Source: Sphingobacteriaceae bacterium (GTDB lineage Bacteria; Bacteroidota; Bacteroidia; B-17B0; Aurantibacillaceae). From it: a stretch of 64,000 nt of DNA. The position numbers were made by a program, and so were the translations under genes. The notes below the pieces were generated by a model. It did no database searches. It was not told where the DNA came from and saw nothing but the letters and a program-made list of their open reading frames with translations. Each line of letters begins with the position of its first letter. The stretch's first letter is position 1. The stretch spans positions 124,001 to 188,000 of the forward strand of contig JADJMM010000002.1 of the NCBI GenBank assembly GCA_016709575.1. The letters are read 5' to 3'. Of this stretch, positions 19,026 through 29,091 are shown piece after piece.

Positions 19026-20604
19026 ATGACTGTTACAGAAGAAATAAACCGCCGCCGCACCTTTGCCATCATCGCACATCCCGATGCAGGTAAAACTACT
19101 CTGACTGAAAAATTATTGTTATTCGGAGGTGCAATTCAAACTGCGGGCGCTGTTAAATCAAACAAAATAAAAAAATCCACTACTTCCGATTTCATGGAAA
19201 TTGAAAAGCAACGTGGAATTTCGGTTTCAACTTCCGTAATGGCTTTCGATTACAAAAATTATAAAGTAAATATTTTAGATACGCCCGGTCACGAAGATTT
19301 TGCTGAAGATACTTACCGTACTTTTAGTGCAGTTGACAGTGTAATAATGGTAATTGATTGCGTAAAAGGTGTTGAGCCACAAACCAGAAAATTATTGGAA
19401 GTGTGCCGTATGCGTAACACGCCCGTAATTGTTTTCATCAATAAAATGGATCGTGAAGGACAAAATCCTTTTGATTTGTTAGATGAAATTGAAAAAGAAT
19501 TAAAAATTAAAGTTTGTCCACTCAGCTGGCCAATTGGTATTGGTAAATCGTTTAAAGGGGTTTACAATTTGTATGAGAAAACTTTGAATTTATTTCAAGG
19601 CGACAGCAAAACAAAAGTAGAAGAAACACTTGAGATTACAGATTTAAATTCAGGTGAATTAGAAAAACGTATTGGTGTAGATTTCTCAGAACAATTACGC
19701 GCCGATGTTGAATTACTAAGTGGCGTTTATGATAAATTAGACAAGGAAAATATTTAGCAGGACAAATTAGTCCGGTGTTTTTTGGAAGTGCGGTTAATAA
19801 TTTTGGTATTAAAGAATTGTTAGATTGTTTTGTTGAAGTGGCGCCTTCTCCAAAAGAACGTGATACAGATGCGGGAATAATTAAACCTGAGAATCCTAAA
19901 TTCAGCGGTTTCATTTTCAAAATTCACGCGAATCTTGATCCGAAACACAGAGACAGAATTGCATTTTTAAGAATTTGCTCAGGTGTTTTTGAAAGAAATA
20001 AATATTATCATTTAGTGCGCGGAAAAAAAGAATTACGATTCAGTAATCCAACTGCTTTTATGGCGCAACAAAAATCAGTTATTGATGAAGCTTATCCCGG
20101 CGATGTAATCGGTTTATATGATGCGGGTAATTTTAAAATTGGTGATACTTTAACCGAAGGCGCTGATTTTAATTTCAAAGGGATTCCAAGTTTTCACCGG
20201 AATTATTCCGTTATGTGACGAATCTCGACCCAATGAAAACTAAACAACTTCAAAAAGGTTTAGAGCAATTAACAGATGAAGGTGTAGCGCAATTATTCAC
20301 CCGTAAAGTTGACGGAAGAAAAGTTATCGGAACTGTTGGAGCTTTGCAGTTTGAAGTTATTCAACACCGTTTAAAATCAGAATACAACGCCACAGCAAGT
20401 TTCGATCAAATCAATCTTTACAAAGCCCTTTGGATTAGCTGCCCTGATAAGAAGAAATTGGAGAGTTTTATGCAAGATCGCGCCGCTCATATTGGCTATG
20501 ATAAGGAAGAACGTCCTGTTTTCTTAGCAGAATCAGCCTGGTTACTCCAAATGGCCCAAGAAAAATTCCCGGATGTGGAATTTCATGTAAAAAGTGAGTT
20601 TTAG
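19026..20604 (+). CDS. prfC: peptide chain release factor 3 (two frameshifts)
   Basis: RF3 is the GTPase that recycles RF1/RF2 from the ribosome. The G domain shows AHPDAGKTTLTEKL, DTPGHEDFAEDTYR and NKMDREGQ; the family segment SFSPELFRYV and DPMKTKQLQKGLEQL follow. It is interrupted twice by one-base deletions. An A4 run at 19747-19750 should be A5, restoring DKEKYLAGQISPVFFGSAVN. A T4 run at 20191-20194 should be T5, restoring SFSPELFRYVTNLDP. With both corrected it gives a normal-length RF3 of about 526 residues. Programmed frameshifting is known for prfB, not prfC, so error is the simplest reading. Confidence 0.92.
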
Positions 20605-20701
20605 ACCCAAAAACCACGCCTAACCACTTATTAAACAGCCCAAACCACTTATTGAATAACAGTGAAAATCGTTGATTTTAATGTTAAATTTGCGTAAGGG
20701 A

Positions 20702-23437
20702 ATGAGCCTGTCTTTTTCATATACAAAAATCACAAAAGGTAGTCTAATGATTACCCTGTTTTTCTTTGCTTTAATTTTCAGTTTCGAAATTTCAAATGCA
20801 CAATGTCCGCCAATAGGCGTTTTAGCTTCCAACTCTCCTGTTAATTGTCAAAGCTCAGCAACTACTGCAACTGTTCAGGTTGGAGGAGGACAAGCGCCGT
20901 ATACTTACCAATGGCTTCCAGCCGGTGGTACTGGTTCAGTATCAACAACCATTCCTCCAAATTCATATACCATTAACGTAACAGATGCTAATGGTTGTCC
21001 TGGTTCTGGTAACTTAATTATTTTAGCTAATGCAGGATTAACCGTTTTTTTAAATCCCACTAACGTAAGTTGTTTCGGACAAAATACCGGGCAGGTTATT
21101 GCTAACGTTGTTGGCTCTATAACATTTCCAATAAATTTTACTTGGACACCAGCTGCTCCAAATTCGGGAACCATTTCAAATTTACCTGCAGGAGGTTATA
21201 CTGTTTCCATTCGTGATGCTGCAGGTTGTACATTTGCAGGCTCAACTACTGTTACACAACCAAGTTCAGTTACGGCAAGTATTGCAACAAAAACTATTGC
21301 TTGTAATGGTGGTTTATCAAACGCTACTGTAACTGCCACTGGTGGTTCGGGATCACTTACCTATTCTTGGGCACCTGCTGTTTCAACGAATTCAATCGTT
21401 AACAATATTACAGCAGGAAATTATACAGCAACAATTACCGATGGAAACAATTGTATTACTACTGTAACTACAACTATCACTGAACCAGCTCCAATTCAAA
21501 ATACACTTAACCTTGTTCATGCAACTTGTAATACATTTACTAACGGACAAGCTTCCAGTAATCTTACGGGCGGCACACCTGCTTACTCCTACACTTGGTT
21601 ACCTGTAAATGCATTTGCTTCAAGTGTTTCAGGCTTAGGCGTTGGAAATTATACCTTGCTTGTGAAAGATTCAAAACAATGCTCTTTCACACAAACATTT
21701 TCTATTAATCAACCCGCTCCTATCACTTATACAATGACGCATACAGATGAGTTTTGCATTAATGCAGATGGTACAGCAACCGTTAATGTTGGCGGAGGTA
21801 ACGGTCCGTACACCTACAGCTGGAGTACGACGCCTGCAAAAACCGGTTCTGTTGTTACTGGATTAGCAGCAGGTACTTATTCTGTTTTTATTACAGATGC
21901 AAACAATTGTAAAGGCATTGGCGTAATTACCATTGGAAATGTTAGTAACATGGTGGCTTCTATTCCTTTAAAAACAGATATTACTTGTAATGGAATTTGT
22001 AACGGATTTGCCATTTCAAATATTACAGGGGGTAGCGGACCTTACACCTATTCTTGGCTTGGTATCCCAACTGGGACTTTAGCGAGCATTAATGGCTTAT
22101 GTCCCGGACAATACACTGTAAAAGTTACAGATGCATTGGGATGTTATACACATACAATGGTTACCATTACAGAGCCACCCGCTATGACTTACACAGTTAG
22201 TGGTATTAATTTAGTTTGTTACGGACAAAGCACAACATTAAGCGGAACAGTAACTGGAGGCACGCCAAGTTTCACTTATAATTGGCAGCCTGGAAATCTA
22301 ACAGGAAACTCAGTTGTTGTTACACCAAGTACAACTACTGGATATTCGTTAACGGTTAAAGATAGTCAGGGCTGTATTGGTGCACCAAAAGTGTATTCTG
22401 TTACAGTTAATGCACCAATCAGTATTTCTCCTGGTGCAAATAGTTTTACAGTTTGTCCAAATGTTACAACTTCCGTCACTGTAAATCCTATTGGCGGAAA
22501 CGGCATTTACACTTACAATTGGATGCCGGGAAATATTACAACAAATAGTATTAGTGTCAATTTACAAAACAGCACCATTTACACAGTAACGATAAAAGAT
22601 GGTTGCGGAACAACACCTGTGAGTACAACAGTGAGCATAAATGTTTTTCAAGTACAAAATCCTTCATTCACCGTTTCTGCAACAAAAGGCTGCGAAACTT
22701 TTTGTACACAATTTAGCAATACATCAACCGGAACAACAACTGCACTGTGGAACTTTGGTGATTTTTCGCCGCCAGTACAAAGTCCTGTGGTAACACATTG
22801 CTATGATAAACCCGGAACTTATAGTGTTTCGTTAATGATAACAAATAATTTAGGTTGTAAGATTACTTTGATAAAACCAAACTTAATTACAGTTTATGGA
22901 AAACCAATCGCTGATTTTGTTCAGAACCCCACACTAATTGATCTGAATACAAATGATGCCACATTTGAAAATGCTTCAGTCAACGCTACATCCTTTTCTT
23001 GGAGTTTAGACGGTGTTCCAATGTCTTCACAAAATGAATTCAGTTATAGTTTTTCTCAAGTAGCTTGTTACAATGTGCAATTAGTAGCATCAAATATTGG
23101 AAGCAACGGTAATGCTTGTCGCGATACTATTACAAAAGAAATTTGTGTAACCGAAGGTTATAATTTTTGGATGCCAAATGCATTTTCACCCGATGGTGAT
23201 ACCAAAAATGATTACTTCTATCCTCAAGGAACAGGTTGGGTAGATTTGGATTATAGTTTTGAAGTTTATAACCGTTGGGGTGTATTAATTTTTAAAACAA
23301 ATAGCACAGTTGGACAATGGGACGGAACTTATGGTGGAAGCCGCGCCACTGATGAAATTTATATCTGGAAAGTTTTTGTAAGAGATATTTACGATAACGA
23401 ACACGAGTACCGAGGACATGTATTGATTATGCGTTAA
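20702..23437 (+). CDS. SprB-repeat adhesin with T9SS type B (CHU_C) sorting domain
   Basis: The product is about 911 residues. After a signal peptide ending ISNAQ come about seven SprB-like repeats of 70-90 residues, each built on GG..PYTY.W followed by a L.AG.Y.V.[IV].D..GC phrase. Next are a PKD-like domain (LWNFGDFSPP, PGTYSVSLMI) and a C-terminal gliding-motility-associated domain (WMPNAFSPDGDTKNDYF, FEVYNRWGVLIF, YIWKVFVRDIYDNEHEYRGHV). It should be exported by T9SS and stay on the cell surface, like the SprB adhesin. Starts at 20681 or 20747 are also possible; 20702 leaves Lys residues before the hydrophobic core. It overlaps convergent recG by 4 bases. Confidence 0.88.
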   Translation: MSLSFSYTKITKGSLMITLFFFALIFSFEISNAQCPPIGVLASNSPVNCQSSATTATVQVGGGQAPYTYQWLPAGGTGSVSTTIPPNSYTINVTDANGCPGSGNLIILANAGLTVFLNPTNVSCFGQNTGQVIANVVGSITFPINFTWTPAAPNSGTISNLPAGGYTVSIRDAAGCTFAGSTTVTQPSSVTASIATKTIACNGGLSNATVTATGGSGSLTYSWAPAVSTNSIVNNITAGNYTATITDGNNCITTVTTTITEPAPIQNTLNLVHATCNTFTNGQASSNLTGGTPAYSYTWLPVNAFASSVSGLGVGNYTLLVKDSKQCSFTQTFSINQPAPITYTMTHTDEFCINADGTATVNVGGGNGPYTYSWSTTPAKTGSVVTGLAAGTYSVFITDANNCKGIGVITIGNVSNMVASIPLKTDITCNGICNGFAISNITGGSGPYTYSWLGIPTGTLASINGLCPGQYTVKVTDALGCYTHTMVTITEPPAMTYTVSGINLVCYGQSTTLSGTVTGGTPSFTYNWQPGNLTGNSVVVTPSTTTGYSLTVKDSQGCIGAPKVYSVTVNAPISISPGANSFTVCPNVTTSVTVNPIGGNGIYTYNWMPGNITTNSISVNLQNSTIYTVTIKDGCGTTPVSTTVSINVFQVQNPSFTVSATKGCETFCTQFSNTSTGTTTALWNFGDFSPPVQSPVVTHCYDKPGTYSVSLMITNNLGCKITLIKPNLITVYGKPIADFVQNPTLIDLNTNDATFENASVNATSFSWSLDGVPMSSQNEFSYSFSQVACYNVQLVASNIGSNGNACRDTITKEICVTEGYNFWMPNAFSPDGDTKNDYFYPQGTGWVDLDYSFEVYNRWGVLIFKTNSTVGQWDGTYGGSRATDEIYIWKVFVRDIYDNEHEYRGHVLIMR

Positions 23438-25542
23438 CCCACCTTCGCCCAATCGGGACGAGTTTTTTCTCTCTGTATTAAACCTTTATGTAAGATTTTA
23501 TTTTTCTCAAGTGCTAAATCAGCGTCTTCATTTAAAATAGTTTGTGCAGCTGTTCTTGCCAATTGAATTATTTGTCCGTCGCGGACTAAATCTGCAATTT
23601 TTAAATCTAACACGCCGCTTTGTTGTGTGCCTTCAATATCACCTGGACCACGTAATTTTAAATCCACTTCACTTATCTCAAAACCATCTGTTGTACGAAC
23701 CATTGTTTCCATTCTTGTTCTGCTATCCGCTCCTAATTTATATGAGGTCATTAAAATACAATAAGATTGTTCGGCGCCTCGCCCTACTCTTCCTCTTAAC
23801 TGATGTAATTGTGATAATCCAAAACGCTCTGCACTTTCAATAACCATTACTGAAGCATTAGGGATATTTACACCGACTTCAATTACAGTTGTTGCCACCA
23901 TAATTTGTGTTTCACCTCTTACAAAGCGTTGCATCTCGAAATCCTTTTGCTCTGAAGTTAATTTACCATGAACAATACTGATCTGATATTTTGGCTGCGG
24001 AAATTCCTTTATTAAATCATCATGTCCTTTTTGCAAATTTTGAAAATCTAATTTCTCACTTTCTTTAATCAAAGGGTAAACTACGTAAATTTGCCTTCCT
24101 AATTCAATTTGCTCTCTCATAAAACCAATTACACGCAAACGTTGAGTTTCCATGTAATGAGAAGTACGGATAGGTTTTCTTCCCGGAGGCATTTCATCAA
24201 TAACAGAAGTATCTAAATCACCGTAGAATGTCATTGCCAACGTTCTTGGAATTGGCGTGGCCGTCATAATTAAAATATGCGGCGGCACTTTTCCTTTATC
24301 ACGCAATTTGGCGCGTTGCGCTACTCCAAAACGATGTTGTTCATCAATCACCACCAAACCTAAATTGGCAAACTTTACTTTGTCTTCAATTAAAGCGTGC
24401 GTACCAATTAATATTTTTAATTCGCCACTTTCTAATTCAGCATGCAACTTTTTTCTTTCTTTTGTTGTAGACGAGCCCGTTAACAAAGCGATTTTTATTC
24501 CCATCGGAGATAATAATTCAGCAATAGTTACATAATGTTGATTCGCTAAAATTTCTGTCGGAGCCATTATACAAGACTGAAATCCGTTATCAATTGCTAA
24601 TAACATACTTAGCACTGCGACTAAAGTTTTTCCACTACCAACATCACCTTGCAATAAACGATTCATTTGATGTCCACTACCCATATCGGTGCGAATTTCT
24701 TTCACCACTCTTTTTTGGGCGCCGGTTAATTGAAATGGCAAATGTTTATTATAGAAATCATTGAAACAATCTCCTACTTTGCTAAACACAGCGCCCGGAA
24801 CAGTCTTTACATTGATGTGATGTAGTCTCAATAATTTTAGTTGTATGAAAAATAATTCCTCAAACTTTAATCTGTACTCGGCCTTTTGTAATAATAAATT
24901 AGAATCCGGGAAATGAATTTGCTTCATTGCCTCCCATTTAGGCATTAATTTAAAATCGGATAATATTTCATCAGATAAATTTTCTTCGATAGAATTTTGA
25001 TTTATTTGAGAAACCAATTGACGCATCAATCGTCGTAAACCTTCGCTATCAAAACCTTTACCTTTTAATTTTTCAGTTGAATGGTAAACGGATTGGAAAG
25101 CAGATTTCAAATTCATATCTACTGAACTTGCTAATTCGATTTCGGGATGCGCGAGATTAAATTTTCTTCCAAATAAAGTTGGTTTTCCAAAAACAATGTA
25201 TTCGGTTTGTGTTTTTAATTTATCGGCCATCCATTTATGTCCTTGAAACCAAACTAACTCAATGGTTCCACTACCATCTCTGAAAATAGCCACTAAACGT
25301 TGTCCGCGCTTTACACCAACTGTTGTTAAACTCTCAATCACGCCTCTCAATTGCACGTAAGGCATTTCCTCACTAATCTCACTTACGCTTTGAAATTTAG
25401 TTCTATCCACATAACGGAAAGGATAATGTGTTAAAAGATCCCTGAACAAAAATACTCCTAACTCACTTTTTAATACTTCGGCGCGTTGCGGACCAATCCC
25501 CTTCAGGTATTCAATTGGTGTATCGAGGAAAGAGCTGGCCAT
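23434..25542 (-). CDS. recG: ATP-dependent DNA helicase RecG
   Basis: The 702-residue branch-migration helicase remodels stalled replication forks. The N-terminal wedge/OB domain starts with IEYLKGIGPQRAEVLKSEL. The motor has LLQGDVGSGKTLVAVLSML (motif I), VIDEQHRFGV (the family's DEQH box), MTATPIPRTLAMT (motif III) and QLRGRVGRG (motif VI). The C-terminal LKLRGPGDIEGTQQSG is RecG-specific. The gene is full length and undamaged over 2.1 kb, a useful contrast to its broken neighbours. Confidence 0.96.
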   Translation of the reverse strand: MASSFLDTPIEYLKGIGPQRAEVLKSELGVFLFRDLLTHYPFRYVDRTKFQSVSEISEEMPYVQLRGVIESLTTVGVKRGQRLVAIFRDGSGTIELVWFQGHKWMADKLKTQTEYIVFGKPTLFGRKFNLAHPEIELASSVDMNLKSAFQSVYHSTEKLKGKGFDSEGLRRLMRQLVSQINQNSIEENLSDEILSDFKLMPKWEAMKQIHFPDSNLLLQKAEYRLKFEELFFIQLKLLRLHHINVKTVPGAVFSKVGDCFNDFYNKHLPFQLTGAQKRVVKEIRTDMGSGHQMNRLLQGDVGSGKTLVAVLSMLLAIDNGFQSCIMAPTEILANQHYVTIAELLSPMGIKIALLTGSSTTKERKKLHAELESGELKILIGTHALIEDKVKFANLGLVVIDEQHRFGVAQRAKLRDKGKVPPHILIMTATPIPRTLAMTFYGDLDTSVIDEMPPGRKPIRTSHYMETQRLRVIGFMREQIELGRQIYVVYPLIKESEKLDFQNLQKGHDDLIKEFPQPKYQISIVHGKLTSEQKDFEMQRFVRGETQIMVATTVIEVGVNIPNASVMVIESAERFGLSQLHQLRGRVGRGAEQSYCILMTSYKLGADSRTRMETMVRTTDGFEISEVDLKLRGPGDIEGTQQSGVLDLKIADLVRDGQIIQLARTAAQTILNEDADLALEKNKILHKGLIQREKTRPDWAKVG

Positions 25543-25630
25543 TCGGGTACTAAAATTACAACAACCGTATTGTTAATACAATTATCCGTTACATAATTAT
25601 AAACATTGTTTTAGCCTTTAATTTTATAGA

Positions 25631-26154
25631 GTGAAATATGCTAAACATATTCTTTTATCATTTGTCCTTCTTATATTTTTCTTTAAAGCTAATGCACAAC
25701 TTTGTTAAAGAGTGATATTGTAGAAAATGAGTACAAACCTAACGACAACGGAATTCTTATTTCCACACCAAAATATTTGCGTTTGGCTTACATTTGTTTG
25801 TATGCTGATTTTGTTTTTTATAAAACTAAACGTTGGCAAGTAAGTGTTCCGCTACAAACCGGTATTGGAGCAACGTGGTTCCAGTATAAAAGAGGTTATG
25901 ATTTAAGTTCAAACAATAAAAAACTTTTGCTTTTGTACGAACCGGGCATATCAACACACTTTAAAGTATTTAAATGGTTTGGGCTTGGCGTTGCAGTTGG
26001 TTACCGCTTTGCTATCAAAAACAATAGTGCGATAAGTGACCGACTTAGTTCACCCACTTATGCTTTCAAAATTTTATTTTGGGCCGATCAGCTGTATTAC
26101 GATTTGTTTCCAAAATCGAAATGGACTCAGAAAAGAGGTCCTGCCACTTGGTAA
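25631..26154 (+). CDS. exported hypothetical protein, probable small outer-membrane barrel (one frameshift)
   Basis: A GTG at 25631 starts MKYAKHILLSFVLLIFFFKANAQ, a clear signal peptide. The frame then breaks at 25698-25699, where AA should be AAA; with the correction it continues TLLKSDIVENEYKPN and on to the stop at 26154. The remaining 150 residues have alternating hydrophobic strands (WQVSVPLQTGIGATWFQY, WFGLGVAVGYRFAI) like an outer-membrane barrel, but end in PATW. Function and family are unknown. Confidence 0.55.
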
Positions 26155-26157
26155 TTA

Positions 26158-26700
26158 TTATTTACTTAGGAAATTCCTGAGCGCTTTATAAACATCATTA
26201 GCTTCAGCATCATTTAACTGCATACCAAAACGAATTGCTTTTCCTTGACACTGAAACTCTAAACGTTCGCCCCCTTTAATCCAGAAACTTTGGTTAATGT
26301 TATCAGCAAAACTAGTTGGACTCACTTCAATTAACTCTAAACCATTTACCAATTCCAAATCAAACTCTTTTATTTTACCTCTACCCGACACTTCTCTTTG
26401 GTATTGCAACTTCCCTTTTTTAATCCATAATTTTTCTTTACCGAATTTTTTCCAGGCATAAGCTCTGGCTATTTTATATTCGAAATAAGCCCAAAATGAT
26501 AAGTAAACAATGATAAATATTTTTGCATCGCGACTGGTTATATTAAAGTAGTTGGCGAAAACAATAAGTCCGCAAATAGTCCAAGCCATAAGCCATAGAA
26601 ACATCACAAACAACTTCTTCTTATCAGTAGTTGGTAAAATAACGAGACTAAAAACATTGTCTTTCTCTAAAACACTTACTCTATCACTTATTACCTTCAT
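26158..26700 (-). CDS. hypothetical membrane protein, possible PH-like domain
   Basis: The 180-residue protein has a short N-terminal region, two membrane helices (about residues 30-50 and 60-78), then a soluble C-terminal part of about 100 residues beginning RAYAWKKFGKEKLWIKKGKL with alternating strands and a final helix DAEANDVYKALRNFL. The layout, two helices plus a beta-rich domain ending in a helix, resembles bacterial PH-like membrane proteins; that is a guess from pattern. It lies convergent to the barrel-like gene with a 3-base gap. Confidence 0.55.
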   Translation of the reverse strand: MKVISDRVSVLEKDNVFSLVILPTTDKKKLFVMFLWLMAWTICGLIVFANYFNITSRDAKIFIIVYLSFWAYFEYKIARAYAWKKFGKEKLWIKKGKLQYQREVSGRGKIKEFDLELVNGLELIEVSPTSFADNINQSFWIKGGERLEFQCQGKAIRFGMQLNDAEANDVYKALRNFLSK

Positions 26701-26778
26701 GGTTTAATTTTTAAAGAAATAAGTTTTTTAAACTAAAATTTATTCCTTTCTTTATGAGGCAAATTTATAATTAGTTTG

Positions 26779-28217
26779 ATGAATAACCCAAAACGCACCC
26801 TAAATTTATTTGATACAGTGATGTTGGTATCCGGATCCATGATTGGCTCAGGTATTTTCATTGTGAGTGCAGATATGAGCCGTAGTCTGGGTTCACCTGT
26901 TTGGTTATTATTAGCCTGGGTTTTATCAGGGGTAATTACCTTATTCGCCGCCTTAAGTTATGGGGAATTAGCAGGAATGATGCCTGAGGCGGGTGGACAA
27001 TTCATATACTTAAAACGCGCTTTTGGTAAATTAACCGCCTTTGTTTATGGTTGGACAGTTTTTTTAGTGATACAAACCGGGGTAATTGCGGCTGTAGCTG
27101 TTGCCTTTGCCAAATTTACAGGTGTATTTATTGAATTTTTTGATGAAAAACATGTGTTGCTCGAAATCGGCAGTATTTTAAAATTACCAGTGCTCAATTA
27201 TTAGCGATTGCCTCTATTATATTTTTAACCTGGTTAAATTCGAGAGGCATTCAAAACGGAAAAATTATTCAGCGGGTATTTACCTCCGCAAAACTGACCG
27301 CTCTATTTGGTTTAATTGTAATTGGAATAATTTTAGGTGCACAAAGCGATATTTTCTCAACTAACTTTTCTGATTCATTAGCTTACAAAACCGATGTTGT
27401 AAATAATGTTGTGACTACCACGCCTCTCGAAGGACTTGGTATTATGACAGCATTAGGTGTTGCTATGATTGGCGCTTTATTTAGTAGTGATGCCTGGAAC
27501 AACGTCACATTTATTGCTGGCGAAATTAAAGAACCACAACGTAATATTCCCTTAGGTTTATTTATTGGAACAGGATTAGTTACTATCATTTATATTTTAG
27601 CAAACATTGCTTATTTAATGTTGTTGCCTGTTAAAGGTGACCCCAGCGCAGTTGATGCAATGGGAAAAGGAATTATGTTTGCACAAAACGACAGAGTTGG
27701 AACTGCGGCCTTGTTTACAGTTTTTGGAAATACATCTCAGTATATTATGGCGGCATTAATTATGATATCCACATTTGGTTGTAACAACGGATTAATTTTA
27801 GCGGGCTCGCGTTTATTTCAGTCGATGGCGGCCAATGATTTATTTTTCTCGAAAGCAAAAGAATTAAATAGTTATGGCGTTCCTGCCAAAGCTTTAATTA
27901 TGCAAGCGATTTGGGCCAGCGTTTTATGTTTAAGTGGTTCTTATGGCGATTTATTAGATTATGCCACATTTGCCTCTCTTATATTTTACATTGTTACTAT
28001 AACAGGATTATTTGTATTACGAAAAAAAGAACCTGACACTCCTCGTCCTTACAAAGCATTTGGCTATCCAATAATTCCAATACTTTATATATTACTAGCA
28101 GGTTTCATTTGTATAGATTTATTGTTTTTTAAAACATTTAATACCGGCATGGGGGTATTGATGATTTTATTAGGTATACCCGTGTATTATTTATTCAACA
28201 GAAAAAAAGCAGAGTAA
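26779..28217 (+). CDS. APC-family amino acid permease (one frameshift)
   Basis: This is an amino acid/polyamine/organocation transporter of about 480 residues with 12 expected membrane helices. The first helix carries the family signature LVSGSMIGSGIFIVS, the second domain GALFSSDAWNNVTFIAGEIKEP, and the end RKKEPDTPRPYKAFGYPIIPI. The frame breaks at 27176-27179, where a T4 run should be T5; with the correction GSIFKITSAQLLAIASIIFLTWLN links the halves. The ATG at 26779 is preferred over the TTG just before it. The substrate is unknown. It is followed one base later by the HhH protein. Confidence 0.85.
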
Positions 28218-28218
28218 C

Positions 28219-29091
28219 ATGAATTTCGTTCACCGGTTTTTAAGCGCCTGGTTCGGATTTAACAAACAACAACGCAATGGCTTATTGGTATTATGTGCCC
28301 TTGTCTTCTTGTTATTTGTAGTGCGATTAAGTATTTCTTCTTTCATTAAACCTGAGCCAATTTTATTGGCTGATTTTTCAAATGTTAATCTTCCTGAAAG
28401 TAATTCTAATGTATTAGTTACTGATTCAAGTTCTGATAACAACACATTGTTTGTCTTTAATCCCAATACCGTTTCGAAAGAGCAGTTAGTTAAATTGGGC
28501 TTTAAAGAAAAAACAGCGAACACATTTATTAATTACCGAAACAAAGGCGCGCACTTCAATAAAAAAGAAGATGTAAAAAAAGTATATGGCGTTACCGAAG
28601 AACTTTATTCAACTATTGAAGCTTATATTTTAATTGAAGGTGAAAAAATCACACATAAAACTTTTTCAAAACAAGAGCCTTCTTCCAAAAAACAAATTAA
28701 GGTTGTTGAATTAAATACTGTGGATAGCATTGGATTATTACCGTTACCGGGAATTGGTCCTGCTTACGCGAAACGTATATTAAAATATAGAAGTTTATTA
28801 GGAGGTTTTTACTCTACCGAGCAATTAAAAGAAGTGTATGGTTTTACAGATTCTTTATTTCAAATTGTGAAAGCTTATGTAAAAGTGGATGCTTCCCTTG
28901 TTACAAAAATTGATTTGAATACAGAGGATTTTAAAAAATTAAATGCACATCCTTATATTAGTTACGAAGACACGAAATCCATTTTTAATTACCGCCGAAA
29001 AAACGGACCCATCACAAAGCTGGAGCATTTACGGGTTTGTATTTATGATGAGGAACAGTTGAAAAAGATTATTCCTTACTTATCATTTTAA
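28219..29091 (+). CDS. helix-hairpin-helix (ComEA-like) membrane-anchored protein
   Basis: The 290-residue protein has a single N-terminal membrane helix (about residues 23-42) and at least two ComEA-type HhH modules. The clearest is ELNTVDSIGLLPLPGIGPAYAKRILKYR; an earlier degenerate one is FNPNTVSKEQLVKLGFKEKTANTFINYR, and a third starts KIDLNTEDFKKLNAH. HhH modules bind DNA non-specifically, so a role in DNA uptake is possible but not shown. Its end overlaps the convergent TPR gene by 9 bases. Confidence 0.8.
   Translation: MNFVHRFLSAWFGFNKQQRNGLLVLCALVFLLFVVRLSISSFIKPEPILLADFSNVNLPESNSNVLVTDSSSDNNTLFVFNPNTVSKEQLVKLGFKEKTANTFINYRNKGAHFNKKEDVKKVYGVTEELYSTIEAYILIEGEKITHKTFSKQEPSSKKQIKVVELNTVDSIGLLPLPGIGPAYAKRILKYRSLLGGFYSTEQLKEVYGFTDSLFQIVKAYVKVDASLVTKIDLNTEDFKKLNAHPYISYEDTKSIFNYRRKNGPITKLEHLRVCIYDEEQLKKIIPYLSF

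Noticed and set aside
19026..20604. Programmed frameshifting in a release factor gene
   Set aside because: The known programmed site is in prfB. Here it is prfC, there are two breaks, neither has a slippery heptamer with a stimulator, and similar breaks occur in unrelated genes.
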